Positions 9,265-18,041 of a stretch of DNA of 64,000 nt are shown here, one piece after another (positions within the stretch are counted from its first letter, which is position 1; each line of letters opens with the position of its first letter). Location of the stretch: contig NZ_JOEM01000005.1 in the NCBI RefSeq assembly GCF_000718135.1, positions 62,001-126,000 on the forward strand, given 5' to 3'. The position numbers and the translations under genes were made by a program. The notes beneath the pieces are model-generated. The model saw only the letters and a list, made by a program, of their open reading frames with translations, had not been told where the DNA came from and searched no databases. This DNA is from Streptomyces cyaneofuscatus. GTDB lineage: Bacteria; Actinomycetota; Actinomycetes; Streptomycetales; Streptomycetaceae.

Positions 9265-10290
9265 TCACGCCTTCACCAGCCCCTTGCTCGCATTGGCCGC
9301 GTCCCCGCCGAGCGCCAGGTACACATCTTCCAGGCTGGGTGTGGCCAGGGTGAAATCGTCCAGCGCGGCGAAGGCCGCGCCGCCCGTGACCGCGGCGACC
9401 GCGGCCCGGGCCTCGTCGGGGCTGAGCCGCAGCACCCAGCGCCGCCCGGACTCCTGGGCGGACGGGCGCAGCGCGGCGACCTCCGGGACGTCCAGCGGGG
9501 CCCGCTCGCGCCACATGAGCTCGACGCGGACCTCGCCGGCGACCTTCTCCTTGAGCCCGGAGGGGGTGTCGCAGGCGATGACCCGGCCGCGCTCCAGGAC
9601 GGCGACGCGGTCGAGGACGGTCTCGGCCTCGATGACGTTGTGGGTGACCAGCAGCACGGTGGCGCCGCGTTCGGCCCGGCGGCGGTCGACGGCGGCCCAG
9701 ACGGCCCGCCGGGCCACCGGGTCCATGCCGGTCGTCGGCTCGTCCAGGACCAGCACGGGCCGGTCCCCGACGAGGGTGGCGGCGAAGCAGGCGAGCCTGC
9801 GCTGACCGCCGGAGAGCTTCTTCAGGGGCCGCCCGGCCAGCTCGGTGAGGCCGAGCTCCTCCAGTACGGCGTCGCGTTCGGCGCGGGCCTCGCGGACGTG
9901 GAGGCCGCGCAGCCGTCCGGTGGTCTCGGCGGCCAGGGAGACCGTCAGCTCGTCCAGGGCGGTGGACTCCTGCCCGAGGTAGCCGATCAGCCGGGAGGCC
10001 CGCTCGGGGTGGCGTACGAGGTCGTGGCCGAGGACTTCGACGGAGCCGGAGTCGGGGCGCATCAGCCCGGTGAGCTGGCGGACCAGCGTGGACTTGCCGG
10101 CGCCGTTGGGGCCGAGCAGTCCGAAGATCTCGCCGCGCTCGACATCGAGGCTGATCCCGTCGGTGGCGCGCACCTCGGGGGTGGCGGGCGCGCCGCGGCG
10201 GCCCCGGACGGCGGGATAGGTCTTGACGAGGTCACGCACCGCGCACACGGTGCCGGTGTCGCTCTGCGCCTGTGCTGTGCCCGTACTCAC
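9265..10290 (-). CDS. ABC exporter ATP-binding subunit, DrrA-like
   Basis: A 341-residue ATPase. It has Walker A GPNGAGKST (60-68), the Q-loop near YLGQEST, the signature LSGGQRRLA, Walker B VLVLDEPTTGMDP and the switch His in LLVTHNVIEAE. The C-terminal extension of about 90 residues after the ATPase core (RVELMWRERAPLDVPE and onwards) matches the DrrA/daunorubicin-resistance type. GTG start at 10290. It is upstream of the permease on the same strand and is the energising subunit of that transporter. Confidence 0.93.
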   Translation of the reverse strand: MSTGTAQAQSDTGTVCAVRDLVKTYPAVRGRRGAPATPEVRATDGISLDVERGEIFGLLGPNGAGKSTLVRQLTGLMRPDSGSVEVLGHDLVRHPERASRLIGYLGQESTALDELTVSLAAETTGRLRGLHVREARAERDAVLEELGLTELAGRPLKKLSGGQRRLACFAATLVGDRPVLVLDEPTTGMDPVARRAVWAAVDRRRAERGATVLLVTHNVIEAETVLDRVAVLERGRVIACDTPSGLKEKVAGEVRVELMWRERAPLDVPEVAALRPSAQESGRRWVLRLSPDEARAAVAAVTGGAAFAALDDFTLATPSLEDVYLALGGDAANASKGLVKA

Positions 10291-10377
10291 GAGGTACGAG
10301 GGTACGGGGTCACACGCCCCGGTTTGCGCCCGGGGCCACCCCGCGTCGCGGGCCCGGCACGATCCGCGGAAAAGGCC

Positions 10378-11538
10378 CTACTCCCCGGCGGGCACGTGCT
10401 CCGCCGCCGCCCGCACGTCGATCTCGCGCCAGAACCCGGCCCGGATCGCATAGCGGTCGTGCTCGTCGATCTGGTCGTCCTTGTGGGCGAGGAGCCCGAA
10501 GCGGGCCGCGTACCGCAGGAGTTCGCCGTCGATGCGGTGCGGGATGCGCGGGTACATGGTGGAGAGCTTCTGGAGGTGGACGGTCTCCGGGAGCCGTTCC
10601 ATCCAGCGCCGGGCGAAGACCTGGCCGACCTCGAAGGGGTCGCCGCCGACGGTGGTGATGTCCTCCTCCCGGTCGGCCCAGCGCTGTTCGGCGCTGGTGA
10701 CCTGGGCGAGGGTCGGCAGGGAGGCGGTCTCGGCCGGTTCGCCGAGGGGGCCGCCGCGCTCGACCCAGCCCTTGTCGGAGGACCAGCGCAGGGTGGCGTT
10801 GGCGGGGGTCGCGTTCTGGGCGGCCGTCCGGTCGGGGTGGGTGGCGTGGGCGCGGAGGGCGGCGAGGTCCTTGGGGGTGGGGACGGTTTTGTGGCCGGGG
10901 GTGGGCTCGGGCTCGGAGGGGCCGGGGTCGGCGGGTGCGGCGGGGGCGGTGGGGGGGGGGGGGGGCCGGGGGGGCCGCGCCCCCCCCGGGGGCCGCCCGG
11001 GGGGGGGGGGGGGGGGGGGCAGGACGCGGCGTTCGTCCGCCTCGGCGACGAGGTCCTCGGACTGGTTGTAGTCGCCGTCGGCGGCCTGGACGGCCCACAG
11101 GTGGACGGCGACCCCGTGCTCCTTGGCGGACATCAGGCCGGGCAGCAGATCGCCGTCGCCGGTCACCAGGACCACGTCCGAACAGGCCCGGTTCCTCGCC
11201 AGCTCGGTCAGCTCGGCGTGCATGGCGGCGTCCACGCCCTTCTGCGCCCAGCGTCCGTCGCTGCGGGTCAGGGCTCCCAGCCGTACGGTCACCCGGGGCA
11301 TCACCCGGAGCCTGCGGTGCTCGGGCTGGGGCACCCGGTCGGGGGCGCCGTCGAACCAGTAGATCCGCAGCAGCGGCTGCTGCGTATCGGCCTCGGCCCG
11401 CTCGCGCAGCCCCTGGATGAGGGCCGCGTGGTCGACGGTGATGCGGGAACGGGCGGGCTCTCCGGCCAGCAGACTCGCGGCTGCGCCCAGCAAGTAGCCG
11501 GCGTCCACCAGGACGACGCAACGGTCCACGCGTTCCAC
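10378..11538 (-). CDS. NYN-domain (PIN-like) protein with a C-terminal LOTUS-like region
   Basis: A 386-residue protein. Residues 1-165 form a NYN domain, a PIN-like fold of probable RNases. Acidic metal-ligand candidates are visible in CVVLVDAGYLLG (Asp12), KGVDAAMHAEL, and VLVTGDGDLLPGL. A linker of Pro, Gly and Ala (about 170-220) follows and is coded by the homopolymer stretch at 10951-11019. The C-terminal part (about 300-386, with RIPHRIDGELLRYAARFG) resembles an OST-HTH/LOTUS RNA-binding domain. A ribonuclease or RNA-processing role is inferred from the family only. The ATG at 11538 is the only start consistent with the conserved beta-strand at the N-terminus. Confidence 0.85.
   Translation of the reverse strand: MERVDRCVVLVDAGYLLGAAASLLAGEPARSRITVDHAALIQGLRERAEADTQQPLLRIYWFDGAPDRVPQPEHRRLRVMPRVTVRLGALTRSDGRWAQKGVDAAMHAELTELARNRACSDVVLVTGDGDLLPGLMSAKEHGVAVHLWAVQAADGDYNQSEDLVAEADERRVLPPPPPPPGRPPGGARPPRPPPPPTAPAAPADPGPSEPEPTPGHKTVPTPKDLAALRAHATHPDRTAAQNATPANATLRWSSDKGWVERGGPLGEPAETASLPTLAQVTSAEQRWADREEDITTVGGDPFEVGQVFARRWMERLPETVHLQKLSTMYPRIPHRIDGELLRYAARFGLLAHKDDQIDEHDRYAIRAGFWREIDVRAAAEHVPAGE
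10951..11019. repeat. Poly-G/poly-C homopolymer tract inside the NYN gene
   Basis: There is a run of 15 G (10951-10965), then shorter G and C runs, then 21 consecutive G (10999-11019). On the coding strand these give poly-proline codons in the linker of the NYN protein. Runs this long are rare even in Streptomyces and are either a slippage-prone tract or a sequencing or assembly artefact. The reading frame stays open across it. Confidence 0.8.
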
Positions 11539-11829
11539 CCTCTTCCAGGAATTCGGGAACGGTTCAGCGGCCCGCCCCTCGATGACCGGGTCCGCTTACC
11601 CAGGGTTTCCTTCGAGTCTGCCCGACCACACAAGGGTTAACGGCCGGAACTCGATCATCGGCGTGGCGAATCGGGAAAGGGCTGGAAAAGGTCTGGGGCG
11701 GAGGGCCGGGACGGCCGTCACTGCGGATACCGCTACGCACGGTAATGATCCAACATGCACGGTTTGCGGCGCTATGTGAGTCTGACGATGGTCCTGGCCC
11801 CCCAGGATTCCCCACAGGAGGCATTCACC

Positions 11830-12009
11830 ATGGGCAAGAACAAGAACCGCAAGCAGGGCAGCCAGCACGATCGCGCGTCCGCGTCGGAGCGTAGCGCCGA
11901 GCAGGCCAAGTCGACGGCGTACGAGTCGCAGACCCAGCCGCAGACGCAGTCCCAGGGCAGCCCGTCCGACGTGGCGCGCAAGCACCAGCGGCGCTTCGGT
12001 CACAACTGA
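11830..12009 (+). CDS. Small hydrophilic conserved protein (59 aa)
   Basis: A 59-residue, highly charged and Gln/Ser-rich protein beginning MGKNKNRKQGSQHDRAS and ending in ARKHQRRFGHN. It has no Cys, no hydrophobic segment and little predicted fold, so it is probably disordered. A perfect AGGAGG (11816-11821) eight bases before the ATG makes translation very likely. It stands alone between a divergent NYN gene and the convergent dnaE, and shares a strong terminator with dnaE. I recall similar short proteins being annotated in other Streptomyces next to dnaE, but no function is known to me. Confidence 0.8.
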   Translation: MGKNKNRKQGSQHDRASASERSAEQAKSTAYESQTQPQTQSQGSPSDVARKHQRRFGHN

Positions 12010-12035
12010 CCGCGTCGGCCGCTCGCGGCCATGCA

Positions 12036-12074
12036 CGAGAGGGGCGTCCCGCACGGTGCGGGACGCCCCTCTCG
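12036..12074. terminator. Perfect 19-bp hairpin, bidirectional terminator
   Basis: The bases 12036-12054 are exactly complementary to 12056-12074, with one base between the arms. It sits between the convergent small gene (ending 12009) and dnaE (ending 12098) and would end transcription from both sides. Confidence 0.85.
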
Positions 12075-12097
12075 TTCGTACGCCGTTCTGAAAAGCC

Positions 12098-15000
12098 TCA
12101 GCCGGCCAGGCAGGACGGCCCGAGCAGCACCTTCAGATCGCCGAAGAGGGCCGAGTCGGCCTTGACCCTGTGCCGGTCCAGCCGCAGGACGGTCGTCTTG
12201 CGGGGGCCCTGGAGCTTGATGCGCACCTCGGTGTCGCCCCGGTGGTGGCTGAGCACCTCGCCGAGACGCGTGACCATCGGCGGGGTGATCTTCACGGTGG
12301 GGATGGTGAGGACGACCGGAGCGTTGGTCCCGGCGTTGGAGATGTCGGGGACCTGCATCTCCATGGCGACCAGCCGGGGCACGTCCTCGCGCTTGTCGAG
12401 CCGTCCCTTGACGAAGACGACGGTGTCCTCCACGAGCTGGGTGGAGACCAGCTGGTAGGTGGCGGGGAAGAACATGCACTCGATGGACCCGGCCAGGTCC
12501 TCCACGGTGGCGATGGCCCAGGCGTTGCCCTGCTTGGTCATCTTTCGCTGGAGGCCGGAGATGATGCCGCCGACGGTGACGATCGAGCCGTCGCTGTAGT
12601 CGCCGCCCATCAGCTGGGAGATCGAGGCGTCGGCCTTGTCGGACAGCACGTGCTCCAGGCCGAAGAGCGGGTGGTCGGAGACGTACAGGCCGAGCATCTC
12701 CCGCTCCTGGGCGAGCAGGTAGGCCTTCTCCCACTCGACGTCGGAGAACTCCACGTCCAGCCCGAAGCCCGGCTCGTCGCTCTCCTCCTCGCCCATGCCG
12801 CCGAAGAGGTCGAACTGTCCCTCGGCCTCCTTGCGCTTGACCTGCACCACGTTGTCGATCATCGGCTCGTGGTGGGCGACGAGCCCCTTGCGGGTGTGGC
12901 CCATCTCGTCGAAGGCGCCGGCCTTGATCAGCGATTCGACGGTGCGCTTGTTGCAGACGACCGCCTCGACCTTGTCGAGGAAGTCGGGGAAGGAGCTGTA
13001 CTTCCCTTTGGCCTTGCGGGAGCGGATGATCGAGTCGACGACGTTCTGGCCGACGTTGCGGATGGCGGTCAGGCCGAAGAGGATCACGTCGTCGCCCTGG
13101 GCGGCGAAGTTGGACAGCGACTCGTTGACGTTGGGCGGGAGCACCTTGATGCCCATGCGGCGGCACTCGTTGAGGTAGACCGCGGACTTGTCCTTGTCGT
13201 CCTTGACCGAGGTCAGCAGGGCGGCCATGTACTCGGCGGGGTAGTTCGCCTTGAGGTAGGCGGTCCAGTAGGTGACCAGGCCGTACGCCGAGGAGTGCGC
13301 CTTGTTGAACGCGTACCCGGCGAACGGCACCAGGACGTCCCACAGCGCCTTGATCGCCGCGTCGGAGAAGCCCTTCTCCTTGGCGCCCTTCTCGAAGAGG
13401 ACAAAGTTCTTCGCCAGTTCCTCGGGCTTCTTCTTGCCCATCACGCGGCGCAGGATGTCGGCCTCGCCGAGCGAGTACCCGGCGACGATCTGGGCGGCCT
13501 TCTGGACCTGCTCCTGGTAGACGATCAGGCCGTAGGTGAGGCCGAGGACCTCCTTGAGGGGCTCCTCCAGCTCCGGGTGGATCGGGGTGATCTCCTGGCG
13601 GCCGTTCTTGCGCTCCGCGTAGTTCGTGTGCGAGTTCATGCCCATCGGGCCCGGCCGGTAGAGGGCCGAGACGGCGGAGATGTCCTCGAAGTTGTCGGGC
13701 TGCATCTGGCGGAGCAGGGAGCGCATCGGCCCGCCGTCGAACTGGAAGACGCCGAGCGTGTCACCGCGGCAGAGCAGTTCGTACGTCTTGGGGTCGTCCA
13801 GCGGCAGGGCGAGCATCTCCAGGTCGATGCCTTTGTTGGACTTCACCATCTTGATGGCGTCGTCCATGATCGTCAGGTTGCGCAGGCCGAGGAAGTCCAT
13901 CTTCAGCAGGCCGAGCGACTCGCACTGCGGGTAGTCCCACTGCGTGATGGTGACGCCGTCGGTGTGCCGGACCCAGACGGGGGCGTGGTCGACGATCGGC
14001 TCGCTGGACATGATGACGCCGGCGGCGTGCACGCCCATCTGCCGGACCAGGCCCTCGACACCCTTTGCGGTGTCGATGACCTTCTTGACGTCCGGCTCGC
14101 TCTCGTACATCCCCCGGATCTCGCCCGCCTCGCTGTAGCGCGGGTGCTTGGGGTCGGTGATGCCGTTGAGGTCGATGCCCTTGCCGAGGACGTCGGCGGG
14201 CATCGCCTTGGTGAGGCGGTCGCCCATGGCGTACGGGTAGCCCAGCACCCGGGCCGAGTCCTTGATGGCGTTCTTCGCCTTGATCTTGCCGTAGGTGCCG
14301 ATCATGGCGACCTTGTCGGCGCCGTACTTCTCCGTCACGTACCGGATCACCTCGACGCGCCTGCGCTCGTCGAAGTCGATGTCGACATCGGGCATGGAGA
14401 CGCGCTCGGGGTTGAGGAACCGCTCGAAGATCAGTCCGTGCTCGATCGGGTCGAGGTCGGTGATGCCCATCGCGTACGACACGATCGAACCGGCCGCCGA
14501 ACCACGGCCGGGGCCAACGGCGATGCCGTTGTTCTTGGCCCACATGATGAAGTCCGCGACGACCAGGAAGTACCCCGGGAACCCCATCTGGATGATGATG
14601 TCCATCTCGTACTCGACCTGCTTCTGCCGGTCGTCGGGCACACCGTTGGGGAAGCGGCGCTGCATGCCCTTGCGCACTTCCTCCTGGAACCAGGTGATCT
14701 CCGTGAAGCCGTCCGGGATCTCGAACTTCGGCATGAGGTTCTTCGCCTCGAACATGCCGGTGGTGTCGATCTGCTGGGCGACCAGGAGGGTGTTGGCGCA
14801 CCCCTGCTGCCAGGCGTCGGAGGAGTCGACGGCGTACATCTCGTCCGTCGTCTTCAGGTAGTAGCCGGTGCCGTCGAAGCGGAAGCGGTCCGGGTCGGAG
14901 AGGTTCTTGCCGGTCTGGATGCAGAGCAGGGCGTCGTGGGCGGCGGCCTCGTGCGCGTACGTGTAGTGGGAGTCGTTGGTGACGAGCGGCGGGATGTCCA

Positions 15001-15637
15001 GCTTCTTGCCGATCTCCAGCAGCCCGTCACGGACCCGGCGCTCGATCTCGATGCCGTGGTCCATCAGCTCCAGGAAGTACCGGCCCTCGCCGAAGATGTC
15101 CTTGTAGTCGGAGGCCGCCTGCACCGCCTCGTCGAACTGGCCGAGCCGCAGTCGGGTCTGCACCTCACCCGAGGGGCAGCCGGTGGAGGCGATCAGGCCC
15201 TCGGACCACTGGGAGATGGTCTCCTTGTCCATCCGGGGCCACTTCTGGAGCCAGCCCTCGGCGTACGCGTCGGAGGAGAGCCGGAAGAGGTTGTGCAGCC
15301 CGGTCTTGTTGGCCGCCCAGATCGTCTTGTGGGTGTAACCACCGGATCCGGACACATCATCGCGCTTCTGGTGCGGCTGTCCCCACTGCACCTTGCGCTT
15401 GTGCTTGCGCGACTCCGGGGCGACGTACGCCTCGATGCCGATGATCGGCGTGACCCCCGCCTTGGTCGCCGAGTGGAAGAAGTCGTAGGCCCCGTGCAGG
15501 TTGCCGTGGTCGGTCATCGCGATGTGCGACATGCCCATCTCGTTGCACGCCTCGAACATGTCCTTGAGCCGCGCCGCACCGTCCAGCAGCGAGTACTGGG
15601 TATGAACGTGCAGGTGCGTGAAGGGCGGCTTGGTCAC
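12098..15637 (-). CDS. dnaE: DNA polymerase III alpha subunit
   Basis: The replicative polymerase catalytic subunit (C-family), 1,179 residues. An N-terminal PHP domain (about 5-280) starts with FTHLHVHTQYSLLDG and includes MTDHGNLHG. The polymerase core contains GPGRGSAAGS (about 376-385) and the catalytic aspartates in PDVDIDF (416-422). The helix-hairpin-helix region and a C-terminal OB domain (VTVGGIISGLQRK near 1,000) follow, which is the DnaE1 layout with no internal exonuclease. It is a single-gene unit: 203 bases upstream separate it from the divergent DUF2252 gene, and the hairpin at 12036-12074 ends it. Confidence 0.97.
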   Translation of the reverse strand: MTKPPFTHLHVHTQYSLLDGAARLKDMFEACNEMGMSHIAMTDHGNLHGAYDFFHSATKAGVTPIIGIEAYVAPESRKHKRKVQWGQPHQKRDDVSGSGGYTHKTIWAANKTGLHNLFRLSSDAYAEGWLQKWPRMDKETISQWSEGLIASTGCPSGEVQTRLRLGQFDEAVQAASDYKDIFGEGRYFLELMDHGIEIERRVRDGLLEIGKKLDIPPLVTNDSHYTYAHEAAAHDALLCIQTGKNLSDPDRFRFDGTGYYLKTTDEMYAVDSSDAWQQGCANTLLVAQQIDTTGMFEAKNLMPKFEIPDGFTEITWFQEEVRKGMQRRFPNGVPDDRQKQVEYEMDIIIQMGFPGYFLVVADFIMWAKNNGIAVGPGRGSAAGSIVSYAMGITDLDPIEHGLIFERFLNPERVSMPDVDIDFDERRRVEVIRYVTEKYGADKVAMIGTYGKIKAKNAIKDSARVLGYPYAMGDRLTKAMPADVLGKGIDLNGITDPKHPRYSEAGEIRGMYESEPDVKKVIDTAKGVEGLVRQMGVHAAGVIMSSEPIVDHAPVWVRHTDGVTITQWDYPQCESLGLLKMDFLGLRNLTIMDDAIKMVKSNKGIDLEMLALPLDDPKTYELLCRGDTLGVFQFDGGPMRSLLRQMQPDNFEDISAVSALYRPGPMGMNSHTNYAERKNGRQEITPIHPELEEPLKEVLGLTYGLIVYQEQVQKAAQIVAGYSLGEADILRRVMGKKKPEELAKNFVLFEKGAKEKGFSDAAIKALWDVLVPFAGYAFNKAHSSAYGLVTYWTAYLKANYPAEYMAALLTSVKDDKDKSAVYLNECRRMGIKVLPPNVNESLSNFAAQGDDVILFGLTAIRNVGQNVVDSIIRSRKAKGKYSSFPDFLDKVEAVVCNKRTVESLIKAGAFDEMGHTRKGLVAHHEPMIDNVVQVKRKEAEGQFDLFGGMGEEESDEPGFGLDVEFSDVEWEKAYLLAQEREMLGLYVSDHPLFGLEHVLSDKADASISQLMGGDYSDGSIVTVGGIISGLQRKMTKQGNAWAIATVEDLAGSIECMFFPATYQLVSTQLVEDTVVFVKGRLDKREDVPRLVAMEMQVPDISNAGTNAPVVLTIPTVKITPPMVTRLGEVLSHHRGDTEVRIKLQGPRKTTVLRLDRHRVKADSALFGDLKVLLGPSCLAG

Positions 15638-15840
15638 GGCGTCGGGCCTCCGGGAAGTCGGGCGATGACGGACGGGGGGACAGCGTGGAAGTCTACGACG
15701 TGACGGAGTCCGACGACGGGCACTCCCGGCTTCCGCCGAGCGTTGGAGAGAGCGGGACGGGTGTCCGTTTTGTCATGCACTCCGTCACGCGCACCGGATT
15801 CCCGGGCAGGTACGCCAACGACAGCAGGAGGCAGCAAGAG

Positions 15841-17166
15841 ATGTCGGAAACGCAGACCGGCGCAGCGCAGCGCGGGGAGCAGATTCTCGCCGTTTTCGAC
15901 ACCGCCTTCGGGGAGCTGCTGGCCGCCGATCCCGCCGCTTTCCGGGTGAAGTTCCGCAAGATGGCGGGCTCGGCCTTCGCCTTCTACCGGGGCACGGCCT
16001 GCCTGTTCTACACCGACCTGGAGCGGGAGCAGCGCGGCGGACCGTATCTGGACGAGCGCACGGGCCGGGTCTGGATCCACGGTGATCTCCACGCGGAGAA
16101 TTTCGGCACCTACATGGACGCCAACGGCCGCCTCGTCTTCAACGTCAACGATTTCGACGAGGCGTACGTGGGCCCCTTCACCTGGGACCTGAAGCGGTTC
16201 GCCGCCTCCGTGGCGCTGATCGGGTACGCCAAGGCGCTGTCCGACGAGCAGATCACCGACCTGGTCCGGATCTTCGCCGCCGCCTACCGGGAGCGGATCC
16301 ACGCGCTGGCGACGGGCGCGAAGAACGACGAGGTGCCGCCCTTCACGCTGGACACCGCCGAGGGTCCGCTGCTGGACGCGCTGCGCGCCGCCCGCTCGCT
16401 GACCCGCTTCTCGCTGCTGGACTCGATGACGGTGATCCGGGACTTCGAGCGCCGGTTCGCGGACGGCGGCGGCGCGATCGACCTGGACGCCGCGACGCGG
16501 TACAAGGTGCTGGCCGCGTTCGACGGCTATCTGGAGACGCTGCCGGAGTCGAGCCTGACCCGCCCCGACTCCTACCGGGTCAAGGACGTGGTGGGCCGCC
16601 GGGGCATCGGCATCGGATCGGCCGGGCTCCCCTCGTACAACATCCTCCTGGAGGGCAACAGCGACGCCCTGGAGAACGACGTGGTGATCTACCTCAAGCA
16701 GGCGCAGACCCCGGCGGTCTCCCGGCACATCACGGACGCCGCCGTGCGGGACTACTTCCAGCACGAGGGGCACCGCACGGTGATCTCGCAGCGGGCGCTC
16801 CAGGCGCACGCGGACCCGTGGCTGGGCTGGACCGAGCTGGACGGCGCGGGCCAGCTGGTCGCCGAGGTCTCGCCGTACGCGGTCGATCTGGACTGGTCCG
16901 AGATCGACGAGGTGGACGAGATCGCGGCGGTCGTCGCGGACCTGGGCCGGGCGACGGCCACCATGCACGCGGCGGCGGACGACGAGAGCGGCCACTCGCT
17001 GGTGCCGTTCTCCACGGAGCGGGCGATCGACGCGGCCATCGCGGCCGACGAGGAGGGGTTCGGCGAGCTGCTGGTCGATTTCGCCCACAGCTACGGGGCC
17101 CAGGCCCGCGCGGACCACCAGATCTTCGTGGACCTCTTCCGCAACGGCCGGATCCCCGGCCTGTAG
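15841..17166 (+). CDS. DUF2252 family protein (kinase-like fold)
   Basis: A 441-residue protein of the DUF2252 family. It carries the family block HGDLHAENFGTYMD (about 80-93) followed by NVNDFDEAYVGPF and WDLKRFAAS, reminiscent of the catalytic and metal-binding Asp residues of aminoglycoside-phosphotransferase-like kinases. The substrate is unknown. The ATG at 15841 has AGGAGG at 15826-15831. The frame stays open upstream to 15685, but nothing in that part looks conserved and it overlaps the dnaE promoter region. It is divergent from dnaE. Confidence 0.88.
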   Translation: MSETQTGAAQRGEQILAVFDTAFGELLAADPAAFRVKFRKMAGSAFAFYRGTACLFYTDLEREQRGGPYLDERTGRVWIHGDLHAENFGTYMDANGRLVFNVNDFDEAYVGPFTWDLKRFAASVALIGYAKALSDEQITDLVRIFAAAYRERIHALATGAKNDEVPPFTLDTAEGPLLDALRAARSLTRFSLLDSMTVIRDFERRFADGGGAIDLDAATRYKVLAAFDGYLETLPESSLTRPDSYRVKDVVGRRGIGIGSAGLPSYNILLEGNSDALENDVVIYLKQAQTPAVSRHITDAAVRDYFQHEGHRTVISQRALQAHADPWLGWTELDGAGQLVAEVSPYAVDLDWSEIDEVDEIAAVVADLGRATATMHAAADDESGHSLVPFSTERAIDAAIAADEEGFGELLVDFAHSYGAQARADHQIFVDLFRNGRIPGL

Positions 17167-17227
17167 GCGTCGGCATCCGGCCGTGCCGTGACTCTCAGCT
17201 TCTTTTAAGGTCCGCTTACCTCCGCAC

Positions 17228-17977
17228 ATGACACACTTTCCGGCGATGGACATCTCAGGTACGCAGCTCAGGGTGGTGCGCGCGGCGCTTTTCGCCGCGC
17301 TCGTCGTCACCCTGTCCACGGCGTCCCATGTGCTGCTCTCCGGGGTCCCGCTGCCGCTGACCGCCGTCGCGCTCCTCGCGGCGGTCGTCTTCGGCGTGGC
17401 GTACGCGCTGGCCGGGCGGGAGCGCGGCTTCGGCGCCATCGCGGGGCTGCTCGTCCCGCTGGAGCTGGCGGCCGACACGCTCTTCACCACCGGCCAGCAC
17501 CTCTGTTACGGGGCGGCCGGCGGGCCCATCGCGGGCCCGCTGCGCTCGGTCGGCTTCGACGTGCTCTGCGGGGGCGGCGAGGTCGGCGCGACCGGGGCGC
17601 GGATCGCGGGCGTCGGCACGGTGGGCACCCCGCTCGCCGGGATGACCGGTGCGGGCGACCGCGCGGCGGCCCTGCTGGCGCAGCCGGGTCCGGCCGTGCC
17701 GTGGCTGCTGCTCGCCGCCCATGTGGCCGTCGGGCTGCTCGCGGCCGCCTGGCTGCGGCGCGGCGAGGCGGCGCTGGCGGGTCTGGTGCGCACGGCGGCC
17801 CTGGTGGCGTTCCGGCCGCTGCTCACCGCGGTCGCCGTGGTGCGCGGCACCGTCCGGTCCGCGCCCCGTCTCCCCCGCGCCGCCGGGCGCGAGCACCCGC
17901 TCTCCCCGGCCCGCTTCCCCGTGCACTCCGTGGGACGGAGGGGGCCGCCGCTCACCGCGTACGCCACCGCTGCCTGA
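17228..17977 (+). CDS. Hypothetical integral membrane protein
   Basis: A 249-residue, Ala/Leu/Val-rich protein with four likely membrane segments (about residues 18-38, 43-62, 70-90 and 155-180). A Gly-rich loop between segments three and four holds two cysteines (QHLCYGAAGG and FDVLCGGGE). The C-terminal 60 residues are basic and Pro-rich. A second in-frame ATG lies at 17246 (MDISGTQLRVV); neither has a clear ribosome binding site. It ends 64 bases before the DsbA-like gene and may be co-transcribed. I do not recognise the family. Confidence 0.65.
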   Translation: MTHFPAMDISGTQLRVVRAALFAALVVTLSTASHVLLSGVPLPLTAVALLAAVVFGVAYALAGRERGFGAIAGLLVPLELAADTLFTTGQHLCYGAAGGPIAGPLRSVGFDVLCGGGEVGATGARIAGVGTVGTPLAGMTGAGDRAAALLAQPGPAVPWLLLAAHVAVGLLAAAWLRRGEAALAGLVRTAALVAFRPLLTAVAVVRGTVRSAPRLPRAAGREHPLSPARFPVHSVGRRGPPLTAYATAA

Positions 17978-18041
17978 GGGCAGGACGGCCGGCGCCGAGC
18001 AGCACCCTTCCACTCCCCACGCATCCACGGAGAACACCACC

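Noticed and set aside
12170..15703. Long plus-strand open frame opposite dnaE
   Set aside because: It is the antisense shadow of dnaE; the composition is Val/Gly/Asp/Glu/Leu-rich without any domain.
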